Shown here: positions 57,024 through 64,000 of the stretch, in pieces | How positions within the stretch are numbered: the first letter of the stretch is position 1 | Layout: every line of letters begins with the position of its first letter | Assembly: GCF_002735905.1 (NCBI RefSeq) | Contig: NZ_PEBD01000010.1 | Span: 1,550,001 to 1,614,000, forward strand | Length of the DNA stretch: 64,000 nucleotides | Direction: 5' to 3' | Source of the DNA: Williamsia muralis | Lineage (GTDB): Bacteria; Actinomycetota; Actinomycetes; Mycobacteriales; Mycobacteriaceae | The notes under the pieces: model-generated | What the model was told of the DNA's origin: nothing | Seen by the model: the letters and a program-made list of their open reading frames with translations, nothing else | Database searches by the model: none | Program-made: the position numbers and the translations under genes

Positions 57024-58513
57024 CCACTGAGCTGCTGACGTACATCCCCAGCCCGTCGCAGGGTGTCTGGCATCTCGGTCCCTTCCCGCTGAGGGCCTAC
57101 GCGCTCTGCATCATCGTCGGCATCGTCGTCGCGATCTGGTGGGGCAACCGACGCTGGATCGCACGCGGCGGCCGCGATGGCGAAGTGCTCGACGTGGCAA
57201 TCTGGGCGGTCCCGTTCGGTCTGATCGGTGGCCGCATCTACCACGTGATCACCGACTGGAACACGTACTTCGGCGACGGTGCGAAAGAGCCGGTCGACGC
57301 CTTCAAGATCTGGGACGGCGGACTGGGTATCTGGGGCGCCGTGGCATTCGGTGCCCTCGGCGCATGGATCGGAGCTCGCCGCGCCGGGATCAAGCTTCCG
57401 CCCTTCGGCGATGCGATCGCTCCACCGATCTTGCTCGCCCAGGCCATCGGCCGGCTGGGCAACTGGTTCAACCAGGAACTCTACGGAGACCGGACCGATC
57501 TACCCTGGGGCCTGAAGATCTACGAGAGGTCGGATTCCTCGGGCTTCACCAGCCCCAACCTCATCGACGGCAAGTCCACCGGCGAGGTCTACGCGATCGT
57601 GCAGCCGACGTTCCTCTACGAGCTGCTGTGGAACCTGCTGATCGTGGCCGCGCTGATCATCATCGACCGTCGGTTCCGGATCGGCCACGGGCGACTGTTC
57701 GCGCTCTACGTGGCTGGTTACTGCGTCGGGCGCTTTGTCATCGAAACCCTCCGGACAGACCCGGCCACCATGCTGTGGGACATCAGAATCAACCTGTTCA
57801 CCTCTGCGCTGGTGTTCGTGTGCGCTGCCCTGTATGTGGTCATCGCGCCCAAGGGCAGGGAGACGCCGCACGACATCTATCACCCGGGTGCTGCCCCGGA
57901 GGCCGGACCCACCGAGCACCCCGTCGACGGGTACGTCGAAGACGAACGCGAACCGGCGACGGTTGCTGCGGCGGGCACCGCGAAGAACTCCGACGACGAT
58001 TCGACCCGCACCCGGCGCGTCGACCTCGACAAGCCGGCCGACTCGGCTGGACCGGTTGCCGGGCTCGAGTCGAAGGCGCCGTCGGCAGCGGCCGCCCAGG
58101 CAACAACGGACCAAACGCTCGAGGAGACCGCACCGGATGCGACCGGCGTAGCCCAGCCTTCGGATGCCGCGGATACCGAGACGGCGGACAAGCCTGCGAC
58201 TGCAGGAGCCACCGCCGCAAAGGCCACCGAGCCCACTGGTCAGGAAGCCCCGGCAACGGACAGGTCCGAGCCTGAAACGAAGAACGCGGAGACAGCCGAA
58301 CCCGGCCAAGCCGATCCCGAGACGGCCGGACCTGAAACGGCCGAGCCCGGCGAGTCGGCAACCGAGGCAGAACTGCCTCCGCCGCCCCCGGACAATCTGC
58401 CTCCGGATCCCGACATCGAGACCGCCGGGGACCCGAAGCTCGACAAGGCCGCCACGCCGTACCGGAAGCCCAAGCCAGACACCACAACCGGGGCCGACGA
58501 GAGCTCGAGCTGA
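57020..58513 (+). CDS. lgt: Prolipoprotein diacylglyceryl transferase with long disordered tail
   Basis: 497 residues. The first 278 are Lgt: seven membrane segments, PLRAYALCIIVGIV at the start and the signature GRLGNWFNQELYGDRT (about 144-159). Lgt transfers diacylglycerol to the lipobox cysteine of lipoproteins such as the MceE and solute-binding proteins in this window. Residues about 279-497 are Ala/Glu/Thr/Pro-rich, repeating units like ETAEPG and ETAGPETAEPG, predicted disordered, facing the cytosol. Tails of this type occur in mycobacterial and related Lgt. Start GTG 57020. Confidence 0.94.
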   Translation: MTTELLTYIPSPSQGVWHLGPFPLRAYALCIIVGIVVAIWWGNRRWIARGGRDGEVLDVAIWAVPFGLIGGRIYHVITDWNTYFGDGAKEPVDAFKIWDGGLGIWGAVAFGALGAWIGARRAGIKLPPFGDAIAPPILLAQAIGRLGNWFNQELYGDRTDLPWGLKIYERSDSSGFTSPNLIDGKSTGEVYAIVQPTFLYELLWNLLIVAALIIIDRRFRIGHGRLFALYVAGYCVGRFVIETLRTDPATMLWDIRINLFTSALVFVCAALYVVIAPKGRETPHDIYHPGAAPEAGPTEHPVDGYVEDEREPATVAAAGTAKNSDDDSTRTRRVDLDKPADSAGPVAGLESKAPSAAAAQATTDQTLEETAPDATGVAQPSDAADTETADKPATAGATAAKATEPTGQEAPATDRSEPETKNAETAEPGQADPETAGPETAEPGESATEAELPPPPPDNLPPDPDIETAGDPKLDKAATPYRKPKPDTTTGADESSS

Positions 58514-58547
58514 CCCGGTCTCTCCTCCACATTTGCTGCTAACATCG

Positions 58548-58570
58548 GAACTTACGCCACTGTGAAGTTC
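58548..58570. promoter_or_regulatory. Inverted repeat upstream of gltB
   Basis: GAACTT (58548-58553) and AAGTTC (58565-58570), separated by 11 bases. A -10-like TAACAT (58540-58545) lies just upstream, so the site would sit at the transcription start. It could bind a nitrogen regulator, but it does not match a consensus I can name. Confidence 0.3.
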
Positions 58571-58661
58571 GCAGCGTCGTGTTCACCCCACGGGCCAGAG
58601 ACGTCCTGAGGATTGCTGGCTGGTTCCCTCGCGAGGCGGGGGCTAGGCGTGGAGGTCGGAT

Positions 58662-61600
58662 TTGCTGTTCTCTCAGCTCCCCGAAGCCCAGGGTCTGTAC
58701 GACCCGGACAACGAAGTCGATTCCTGCGGTGTGGCGATGGTCGCCGACATCCACGGACGGCGTTCTCATTCGATCGTCGCCGACGGCCTTCTCGCCCTCG
58801 AGAACCTCGATCACCGCGGTGCGGCCGGAGCTCAGACCAACAGCGGGGATGGCGCCGGCATCCTGATGCAGGTTCCCCACACCTTTTTGCGTGAGGTGGT
58901 CGACTTCGACCTTCCTCCGGCAAACCTCAATGGCGAGAACACTTTTGCCGCAGGAATCTGCTTTCTTCCTGCCGACCCGGACGCCCGACGACGTGCGATG
59001 ACCCGGGTGGAGGACATCGCCGCCGAGGAGAACCTCAGGATCTTGGGGTGGCGCGACCTGCCCGTCGAGGTGGATGAAGCCGACATCGGTGAGACGGCGC
59101 GGGGCTGCATGCCGTTCATGAGCCAGTTGTTCGTCAGCGGACCACTGAACGACGACGGCATCGCACCGTCGGGGCTGGAGCTCGACCGGCTCGTGTACCC
59201 GCTGCGTAAACGCGCGGAGCGGGTCACACCGGACCTAGAGGCCGACGGCAGCGGATTGTATTTCGCGTCGCTGTCCAGTCGCACCATCGTCTACAAGGGC
59301 ATGCTCACCACCAAGCAGTTGCCGCTCTACTACCCGGATCTGCGCGATGAGCGGGCCGAGAGCGCCATCGCGATCGTTCACTCGCGGTTCTCCACCAACA
59401 CCTTCCCGTCGTGGCCTCTGGCGCACCCGTTCCGGTTCGTCGCCCACAACGGGGAGATCAACACCGTTCGGGGCAACCGGAATCGCATGCGGGCCCGCGA
59501 AGCGCTTCTGGACACCGACCTGATTCCCGGTGACCTCAAGCGGCTGTACCCGATCTGCACCCCGGATGCCTCGGACTCCGCGTCACTCGACGAGGTGTTG
59601 GAGCTGCTGCACCTCGGTGGTCGCAGTGTGCCGCACTGCGTGATGATGATGGTGCCCGAGGCCTGGGAGAACGTGCCCGACATGGATCCTCGGCGCCGCG
59701 CGTTCTGCCAGTTCCACGCCTCGATGATGGAGGCCTGGGACGGTCCGGCTTGCGTCACCTTCACCGACGGCACGATGGTCGGTGCTGTGCTCGACCGCAA
59801 CGGACTGCGGCCCGGGCGCTGGTGGCAGACCCGCGACGGACGGGTGGTCCTCGCTTCCGAAGCGGGCGTACTCGACATACCCACCGACGACATCGTCGCC
59901 AAGGGCCGTCTCGAGCCGGGCAAGATGTTCCTGATCGACACCGCAGAGGGCCGGCGGATCGCCGATGAGGAGATCAAGGGTCAGCTGATCGGTGAACAGC
60001 CGTACGAGGAGTGGCTGCACGCCGGACTGCTCGAACTGGCGAGGCTCCCAGAGCGTCCTCGGTTCCTGCCGACCCACGAAAGCGTGGTCCGCAGACAGGT
60101 GTCGTTCGGGTACACCGAAGAGGACCTGCGGGTATTGATCACCCCGATGGCCGCCTCGGGGTACGAGGCGCTGGGCTCGATGGGCACCGACACCCCGATC
60201 GCCGTGCTCTCACAGCGTTCGCGTCTGCTCTACGACTACTTCGTGGAACTGTTCGCGCAGGTCACCAATCCGCCGCTGGACGCGATCCGCGAAGAAATCG
60301 TGACCTCCATGGCTCGGGTGATGGGTCCCGAGCAGAACCTGCTGCACCCGAGTGCGGCGTCGTGCCGGCAGATCTTGTTGCCCTGGCCCGTGTTGAACAA
60401 CGATGAGCTGGCCAAGATCGTGCACATCAACGACGACGGGAATCATCGGGGCCTGGCTGCCAAGGTGCTGCGCGCGCACTATCCGGTCGCCGAAGGGGGA
60501 CCGGGTCTGGAACGCGCGCTCGAAGAACTGCGCCGGCGAGCGAGTGAGGCGATCGCCAACGGCTATTCGACGCTGGTGATCAGTGACCGCGAGGCCGACC
60601 GGGACAACGCGCCGATCCCGTCGTTGCTCGCCACGTCTGCCGTGCATCACCATCTGATCCGCACAAAGGAACGTACGCGGGTCGGTCTCGTCGTCGAGAC
60701 CGGTGATGCGCGCGAGGTGCATCACGTCGCGCTGCTCATCGGCTTCGGGGCTGCGGCAGTGAACCCGTATCTGGCTTTCGAGACCATCGAAGATCTTGTT
60801 CGTGAAGGCGAGCTGACCGGCGTCACCCCGTCGAAGGCGGTCCGCAATTACTTGCAGGGACTGGGCAAGGGTGTGCTCAAGGTGATGAGCAAGATGGGTA
60901 TCTCGACCGTCGGAAGTTATACGGCCGCACAGTGTTTCGAAGCAGTAGGACTCTCCGGCGACCTGGTGAAGGAGTACTTCACCCGTACGGTGTCGCGGAT
61001 CGGCGGGGTCGGTCTGGACGAACTGGCCGAAGAGGTCCGCATCCGTCACCACCGGGCCTACCCGCCCAACCCCACCGAGCAGGTCTACCGCCGGCTCGAG
61101 GTGGGTGGCGAATACCAGTACCGCCGCGAAGGCGAGCTACATCTGTTCAGCCCGGAGACGGTGTTCTTGTTGCAGCACGCCAGCAAGTCCGGCCGAACCG
61201 ACGTCTATCGCAAATACACCGACGAGGTGAACCGGCTCTCCCGCGAGGGCGGCACACTTCGTGGGCTGTTCGAGTTCGACACCGAGGGTCGCGAACCGAT
61301 CCCACTCGACGAGGTCGAATCGATCGAGTCGATCATGACGCGGTTCAACACCGGCGCGATGAGCTACGGGTCGATCTCCGCCGAGGCACACGAGACGATC
61401 GCCATCGCCATGAACAGCATCGGTGGACGGTCGAACTCGGGGGAGGGCGGCGAGGACACCGATCGGCTCTACGACCCCACCCGTCGTAGCGCGGTGAAGC
61501 AGGTCGCCTCGGGCCGCTTCGGTGTGACCAGCGACTACCTCGTCAACGCCACCGACATCCAGATCAAGATGGCGCAGGGTGCCAAGCCGGGTGAGGGCGG

Positions 61601-63233
61601 ACAGCTGCCCGCATACAAGGTGTATCCGTGGATCGCCAAGACCAGGCATTCCACGCCGGGCGTCGCGCTCATCTCGCCGCCGCCGCACCACGACATCTAT
61701 TCGATCGAAGATCTGGCCCAACTGATCCACGACCTCAAGAACGCCAATCCGCAGGCGCGCATCCACGTGAAGCTGGTCAGCGCGATGGGTGTGGGTACGG
61801 TCGCGACCGGTGTGTCCAAGGCCCACGCCGACGTGGTGCTCATCTCCGGCCACGACGGCGGGACGGGTGCGTCCCCGCTGACCTCGCTCAAACACGCGGG
61901 CACCCCGTGGGAGATCGGTCTTGCCGATGCCCAACAGACGTTGATGCTCAACGGTTTACGCGACCGGATCACCGTCCAGTGTGACGGGGCGCTGCGCACC
62001 GGCCGGGACGTCATGGTCGCGGCTCTGCTCGGTGCCGAGGAGTTCGGATTCTCCACCGCCCCGCTGATCGTGGCCGGCTGCATCATGATGCGGGTCTGCC
62101 ATCTCGACACCTGCCCTGTGGGTGTGGCGACACAGAATCCCAAGTTGCGAGCCCGGTTCACCGGCAAGGCCGAGCACATCGTGAACTTCTTCAAGTTCGT
62201 CGCCGAGGATGTCCGCGAACATCTTGCGATGCTCGGATTCCGGACCCTCGATGAAGCGATCGGACGTTCCGATGCGCTCCACACCGCGCCGGGGGTGGCG
62301 CACTGGAAGTCGAAGGGTGTCGACCTGTCGCCGATCTTCCACACGGCCGACACCGACTCGCCGAGGCGGCGGACCCGCGAGCAGTACCACGCCCTCGACA
62401 AGGCGCTGGACCAGACGTTGATCCAGCTGGCAGAGGGGGCGCTCGAAGATGCGCACCCGGTGACCCTGGACCTGCCCGTTCGCAACGTCAATCGCACGGT
62501 CGGAACGCTGCTGGGGTCGGAGGTGACGCGACGGTACGGCGCAGATGGTCTGGCCGAGGACACCATCACGGTGTCGCTGACGGGCTCTGCCGGCCAATCG
62601 CTCGGGGCGTTCCTGCCGCCGGGTGTCACGTTGAAACTCACCGGCGACGCCAACGACTACGTCGGAAAAGGTCTGTGCGGCGGAAAGATCATCGTCCGGC
62701 CGCATCCCGACGCACTGTTCATCGCCGAAGACCAGGTCATCGCCGGCAACACCATCCTGTACGGGGCCACCAGCGGCGAAGTCTATCTGCGCGGCCGAGT
62801 CGGCGAACGGTTCTCAGTCCGCAACTCCGGTGCCACCGCGGTGGTCGAAGGCGTCGGCGACCACGCCTGTGAATACATGACGGGCGGGCGGGTTCTGATC
62901 CTCGGGCCCACCGGTCGCAACCTTGCGGCAGGGATGTCCGGTGGCATCGCCTACGTGTACCGACTCGATCCGGGCATGGTGAACCAGGCGATGGTGGCGC
63001 TGCAGAACCCGGACCCCGACGACCTGCTGTTCCTGCACGAACACATCAGCAGACACGTCGCGCTCACGGGGTCGGCGGTGGGGGCGTCGATGCTCGCCGA
63101 CTGGCCTCGGCGAAGCCTCAAGTTCACCAAGGTGATGCCCACCGACTACCAGCGGGTGCTCGACGCCGCCCGGATGGCCGAAGCGGAAGGACGCGACGTG
63201 GAAGCTGCGATCATGGAGGCGGCTCGTGGCTGA
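58662..63233 (+). CDS. gltB: Glutamate synthase (NADPH/ferredoxin) large subunit
   Basis: 1523 residues from TTG 58662, five bases after GGAGGT. N-terminal amidotransferase with nucleophile C22 ([14 protein letters not shown]), preceded by a 21-residue propeptide that is usually removed. Then central and FMN domains with [11 protein letters not shown] and [17 protein letters not shown], the Fe-S cysteines in [18 protein letters not shown], and the C-terminal beta-helix (GXXGXXXG repeats) GALFIAED-like region with [10 protein letters not shown] and [11 protein letters not shown]. Makes glutamate from glutamine and 2-oxoglutarate with GltD. Confidence 0.96.
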   Translation: MLFSQLPEAQGLYDPDNEVDSCGVAMVADIHGRRSHSIVADGLLALENLDHRGAAGAQTNSGDGAGILMQVPHTFLREVVDFDLPPANLNGENTFAAGICFLPADPDARRRAMTRVEDIAAEENLRILGWRDLPVEVDEADIGETARGCMPFMSQLFVSGPLNDDGIAPSGLELDRLVYPLRKRAERVTPDLEADGSGLYFASLSSRTIVYKGMLTTKQLPLYYPDLRDERAESAIAIVHSRFSTNTFPSWPLAHPFRFVAHNGEINTVRGNRNRMRAREALLDTDLIPGDLKRLYPICTPDASDSASLDEVLELLHLGGRSVPHCVMMMVPEAWENVPDMDPRRRAFCQFHASMMEAWDGPACVTFTDGTMVGAVLDRNGLRPGRWWQTRDGRVVLASEAGVLDIPTDDIVAKGRLEPGKMFLIDTAEGRRIADEEIKGQLIGEQPYEEWLHAGLLELARLPERPRFLPTHESVVRRQVSFGYTEEDLRVLITPMAASGYEALGSMGTDTPIAVLSQRSRLLYDYFVELFAQVTNPPLDAIREEIVTSMARVMGPEQNLLHPSAASCRQILLPWPVLNNDELAKIVHINDDGNHRGLAAKVLRAHYPVAEGGPGLERALEELRRRASEAIANGYSTLVISDREADRDNAPIPSLLATSAVHHHLIRTKERTRVGLVVETGDAREVHHVALLIGFGAAAVNPYLAFETIEDLVREGELTGVTPSKAVRNYLQGLGKGVLKVMSKMGISTVGSYTAAQCFEAVGLSGDLVKEYFTRTVSRIGGVGLDELAEEVRIRHHRAYPPNPTEQVYRRLEVGGEYQYRREGELHLFSPETVFLLQHASKSGRTDVYRKYTDEVNRLSREGGTLRGLFEFDTEGREPIPLDEVESIESIMTRFNTGAMSYGSISAEAHETIAIAMNSIGGRSNSGEGGEDTDRLYDPTRRSAVKQVASGRFGVTSDYLVNATDIQIKMAQGAKPGEGGQLPAYKVYPWIAKTRHSTPGVALISPPPHHDIYSIEDLAQLIHDLKNANPQARIHVKLVSAMGVGTVATGVSKAHADVVLISGHDGGTGASPLTSLKHAGTPWEIGLADAQQTLMLNGLRDRITVQCDGALRTGRDVMVAALLGAEEFGFSTAPLIVAGCIMMRVCHLDTCPVGVATQNPKLRARFTGKAEHIVNFFKFVAEDVREHLAMLGFRTLDEAIGRSDALHTAPGVAHWKSKGVDLSPIFHTADTDSPRRRTREQYHALDKALDQTLIQLAEGALEDAHPVTLDLPVRNVNRTVGTLLGSEVTRRYGADGLAEDTITVSLTGSAGQSLGAFLPPGVTLKLTGDANDYVGKGLCGGKIIVRPHPDALFIAEDQVIAGNTILYGATSGEVYLRGRVGERFSVRNSGATAVVEGVGDHACEYMTGGRVLILGPTGRNLAAGMSGGIAYVYRLDPGMVNQAMVALQNPDPDDLLFLHEHISRHVALTGSAVGASMLADWPRRSLKFTKVMPTDYQRVLDAARMAEAEGRDVEAAIMEAARG

Positions 63234-64000
63234 TCCGCGCGGATTTTTGGAGGTCGGCAAAACCGAGGCCCCGACCCGGCCGGTATACGAACGGGTCAAC
63301 GATTGGCGTGAGGTCTACGTCGACAAAGACCCCGACAAAGAGAACCAGCACGTCTCCGAGCAGGCCCGCAGGTGTATGGACTGCGGAATCCCGTTCTGTC
63401 ACTCCGGATCTGCGGGCTGCCCGCTGGGCAACCTGATCCCCGAGTGGAACGACCTGGTGCGCCGTGGCCGGTGGGATGCGGCCAGTGACCGTCTGCACGC
63501 CACCAACAATTTCCCCGAGTTCACCGGCAAGCTCTGCCCGGCGCCCTGCGAGGCGGCTTGCGTGCTGTCCATTTCGCACGCCACCACCGGCGGCAGCGTC
63601 ACCATCAAGCGCATCGAGAAGACGATTGCCGAAGAAGCGTGGCGAGAGGGACTCGTCGTCCCGCAGACCTCGGCGACACTGTCCGGCAAATCGGTCGCAG
63701 TGGTCGGTTCGGGGCCCGCTGGTCTGGCGGCCGCGCAACAGCTCACCCGAGCGGGTCATGCGGTGACCGTCTACGAACGAGACGACCGTATCGGCGGTCT
63801 GCTCCGCTATGGCATCCCCGAGTACAAGATGCAGAAGTCGGACATCGATCGGCGAATCGCCCAGATGGCGGGGGAGGGCACCGAGTTCGTCACCAACTGC
63901 AACGTCGGAGACGACCTGACCGTCGCCGAGCTGCGCGATCGTCACGACGCCGTCGTTCTTGCTGTCGGCGCGCTGAAGGCCCGCGACAACCCCGAAGTAC
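63226..64000 (+). CDS. gltD: Glutamate synthase small subunit, 5' part (runs off window)
   Basis: Reads open from GTG 63226, which overlaps the gltB stop by eight bases, to the window end (258 codons). Starts [23 protein letters not shown]. Fe-S cysteines are visible in [20 protein letters not shown] and CPAPCEAAC, and the FAD-binding [13 protein letters not shown] follows near residue 163. Supplies electrons from NADPH to GltB. The 3' part lies outside. Confidence 0.93.
   Translation, partial: MADPRGFLEVGKTEAPTRPVYERVNDWREVYVDKDPDKENQHVSEQARRCMDCGIPFCHSGSAGCPLGNLIPEWNDLVRRGRWDAASDRLHATNNFPEFTGKLCPAPCEAACVLSISHATTGGSVTIKRIEKTIAEEAWREGLVVPQTSATLSGKSVAVVGSGPAGLAAAQQLTRAGHAVTVYERDDRIGGLLRYGIPEYKMQKSDIDRRIAQMAGEGTEFVTNCNVGDDLTVAELRDRHDAVVLAVGALKARDNPEV

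Noticed and set aside
57139-58275. 378-codon frame overlapping lgt
   Set aside because: Arg-rich translation without hydrophobic or domain structure, in another frame of a gene with an unmistakable Lgt signature.

Overview
The window is GC-rich, densely packed DNA from a mycolic-acid actinomycete (Mycobacteriales; Gordonia or a close relative is my best guess, from protein flavour and gene order rather than a search). Supporting signs are an mce lipid-uptake operon, lgt with a long disordered tail, a PriA-type hisA with no trpF nearby, an F420/deazaflavin-family oxidoreductase, a bioB-bsaP pair, and gene order close to Mycobacterium tuberculosis Rv1547-Rv1614 (dnaE1 - ilvA - treZ/Y/X - acyltransferase - bioAFD - bioB - bsaP - nad - his - trp - lgt). 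I see no tRNA, rRNA, CRISPR array or insertion sequence.

Layout. 1-3000: 3' end of dnaE1, a Ddn-like protein and ilvA. 3010-4779: treZ on the minus strand. 5084-14461: an mce operon (two YrbE permeases, MceA-F, one Mce-associated membrane protein). 14479-25357: a polyol block with a sugar ABC transporter operon headed by a SorC-type regulator (minus), divergent polyol and mannitol dehydrogenases (plus), a VOC protein with a probable frameshift, an aldo/keto reductase and a xylulokinase (minus). 25415-30335: treY and treX (minus). 30441-32669: a membrane acyltransferase with an SGNH domain. 32813-37963: biotin genes bioA-F-D, bioB, bsaP and a membrane protein. 38013-39928: drug exporter and MarR regulator. 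39945-42718: NrtR regulator divergent from nadA-nadC. 42900-44369: alcohol dehydrogenase and a small holin-like membrane protein. 44480-51290: hisD-C-B-H-(small membrane protein)-A-impA-F-I. 51364-51546: tautomerase. 51580-57023: trpE, a trp-associated membrane protein, trpC-B-A. 57020-58513: lgt. 58662-end: gltB and a partial gltD.

How the genes work together. TreX, TreY and TreZ turn glycogen into trehalose, but their genes are split here by about 20 kb of accessory DNA (mce plus polyol genes). The polyol block looks like a regulon for uptake and oxidation of mannitol/arabitol/sorbitol-type alditols, with xylulokinase feeding the pentose phosphate pathway. The nad operon has nadA and nadC fused by an overlap with no nadB between them, under a degenerate-Nudix repressor with a perfect 9-7-9 operator-like palindrome. 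PriA probably serves both histidine and tryptophan synthesis.

No clear-cut new defence or mobile system is visible. The strongest unusual points are the split tre locus, the missing nadB, a roughly 100-residue acidic insertion in TreX, nested palindromes ahead of the mce operon, and the broken start of the VOC gene. Start sites were chosen from Shine-Dalgarno spacing and gene overlaps; several remain open and are flagged.
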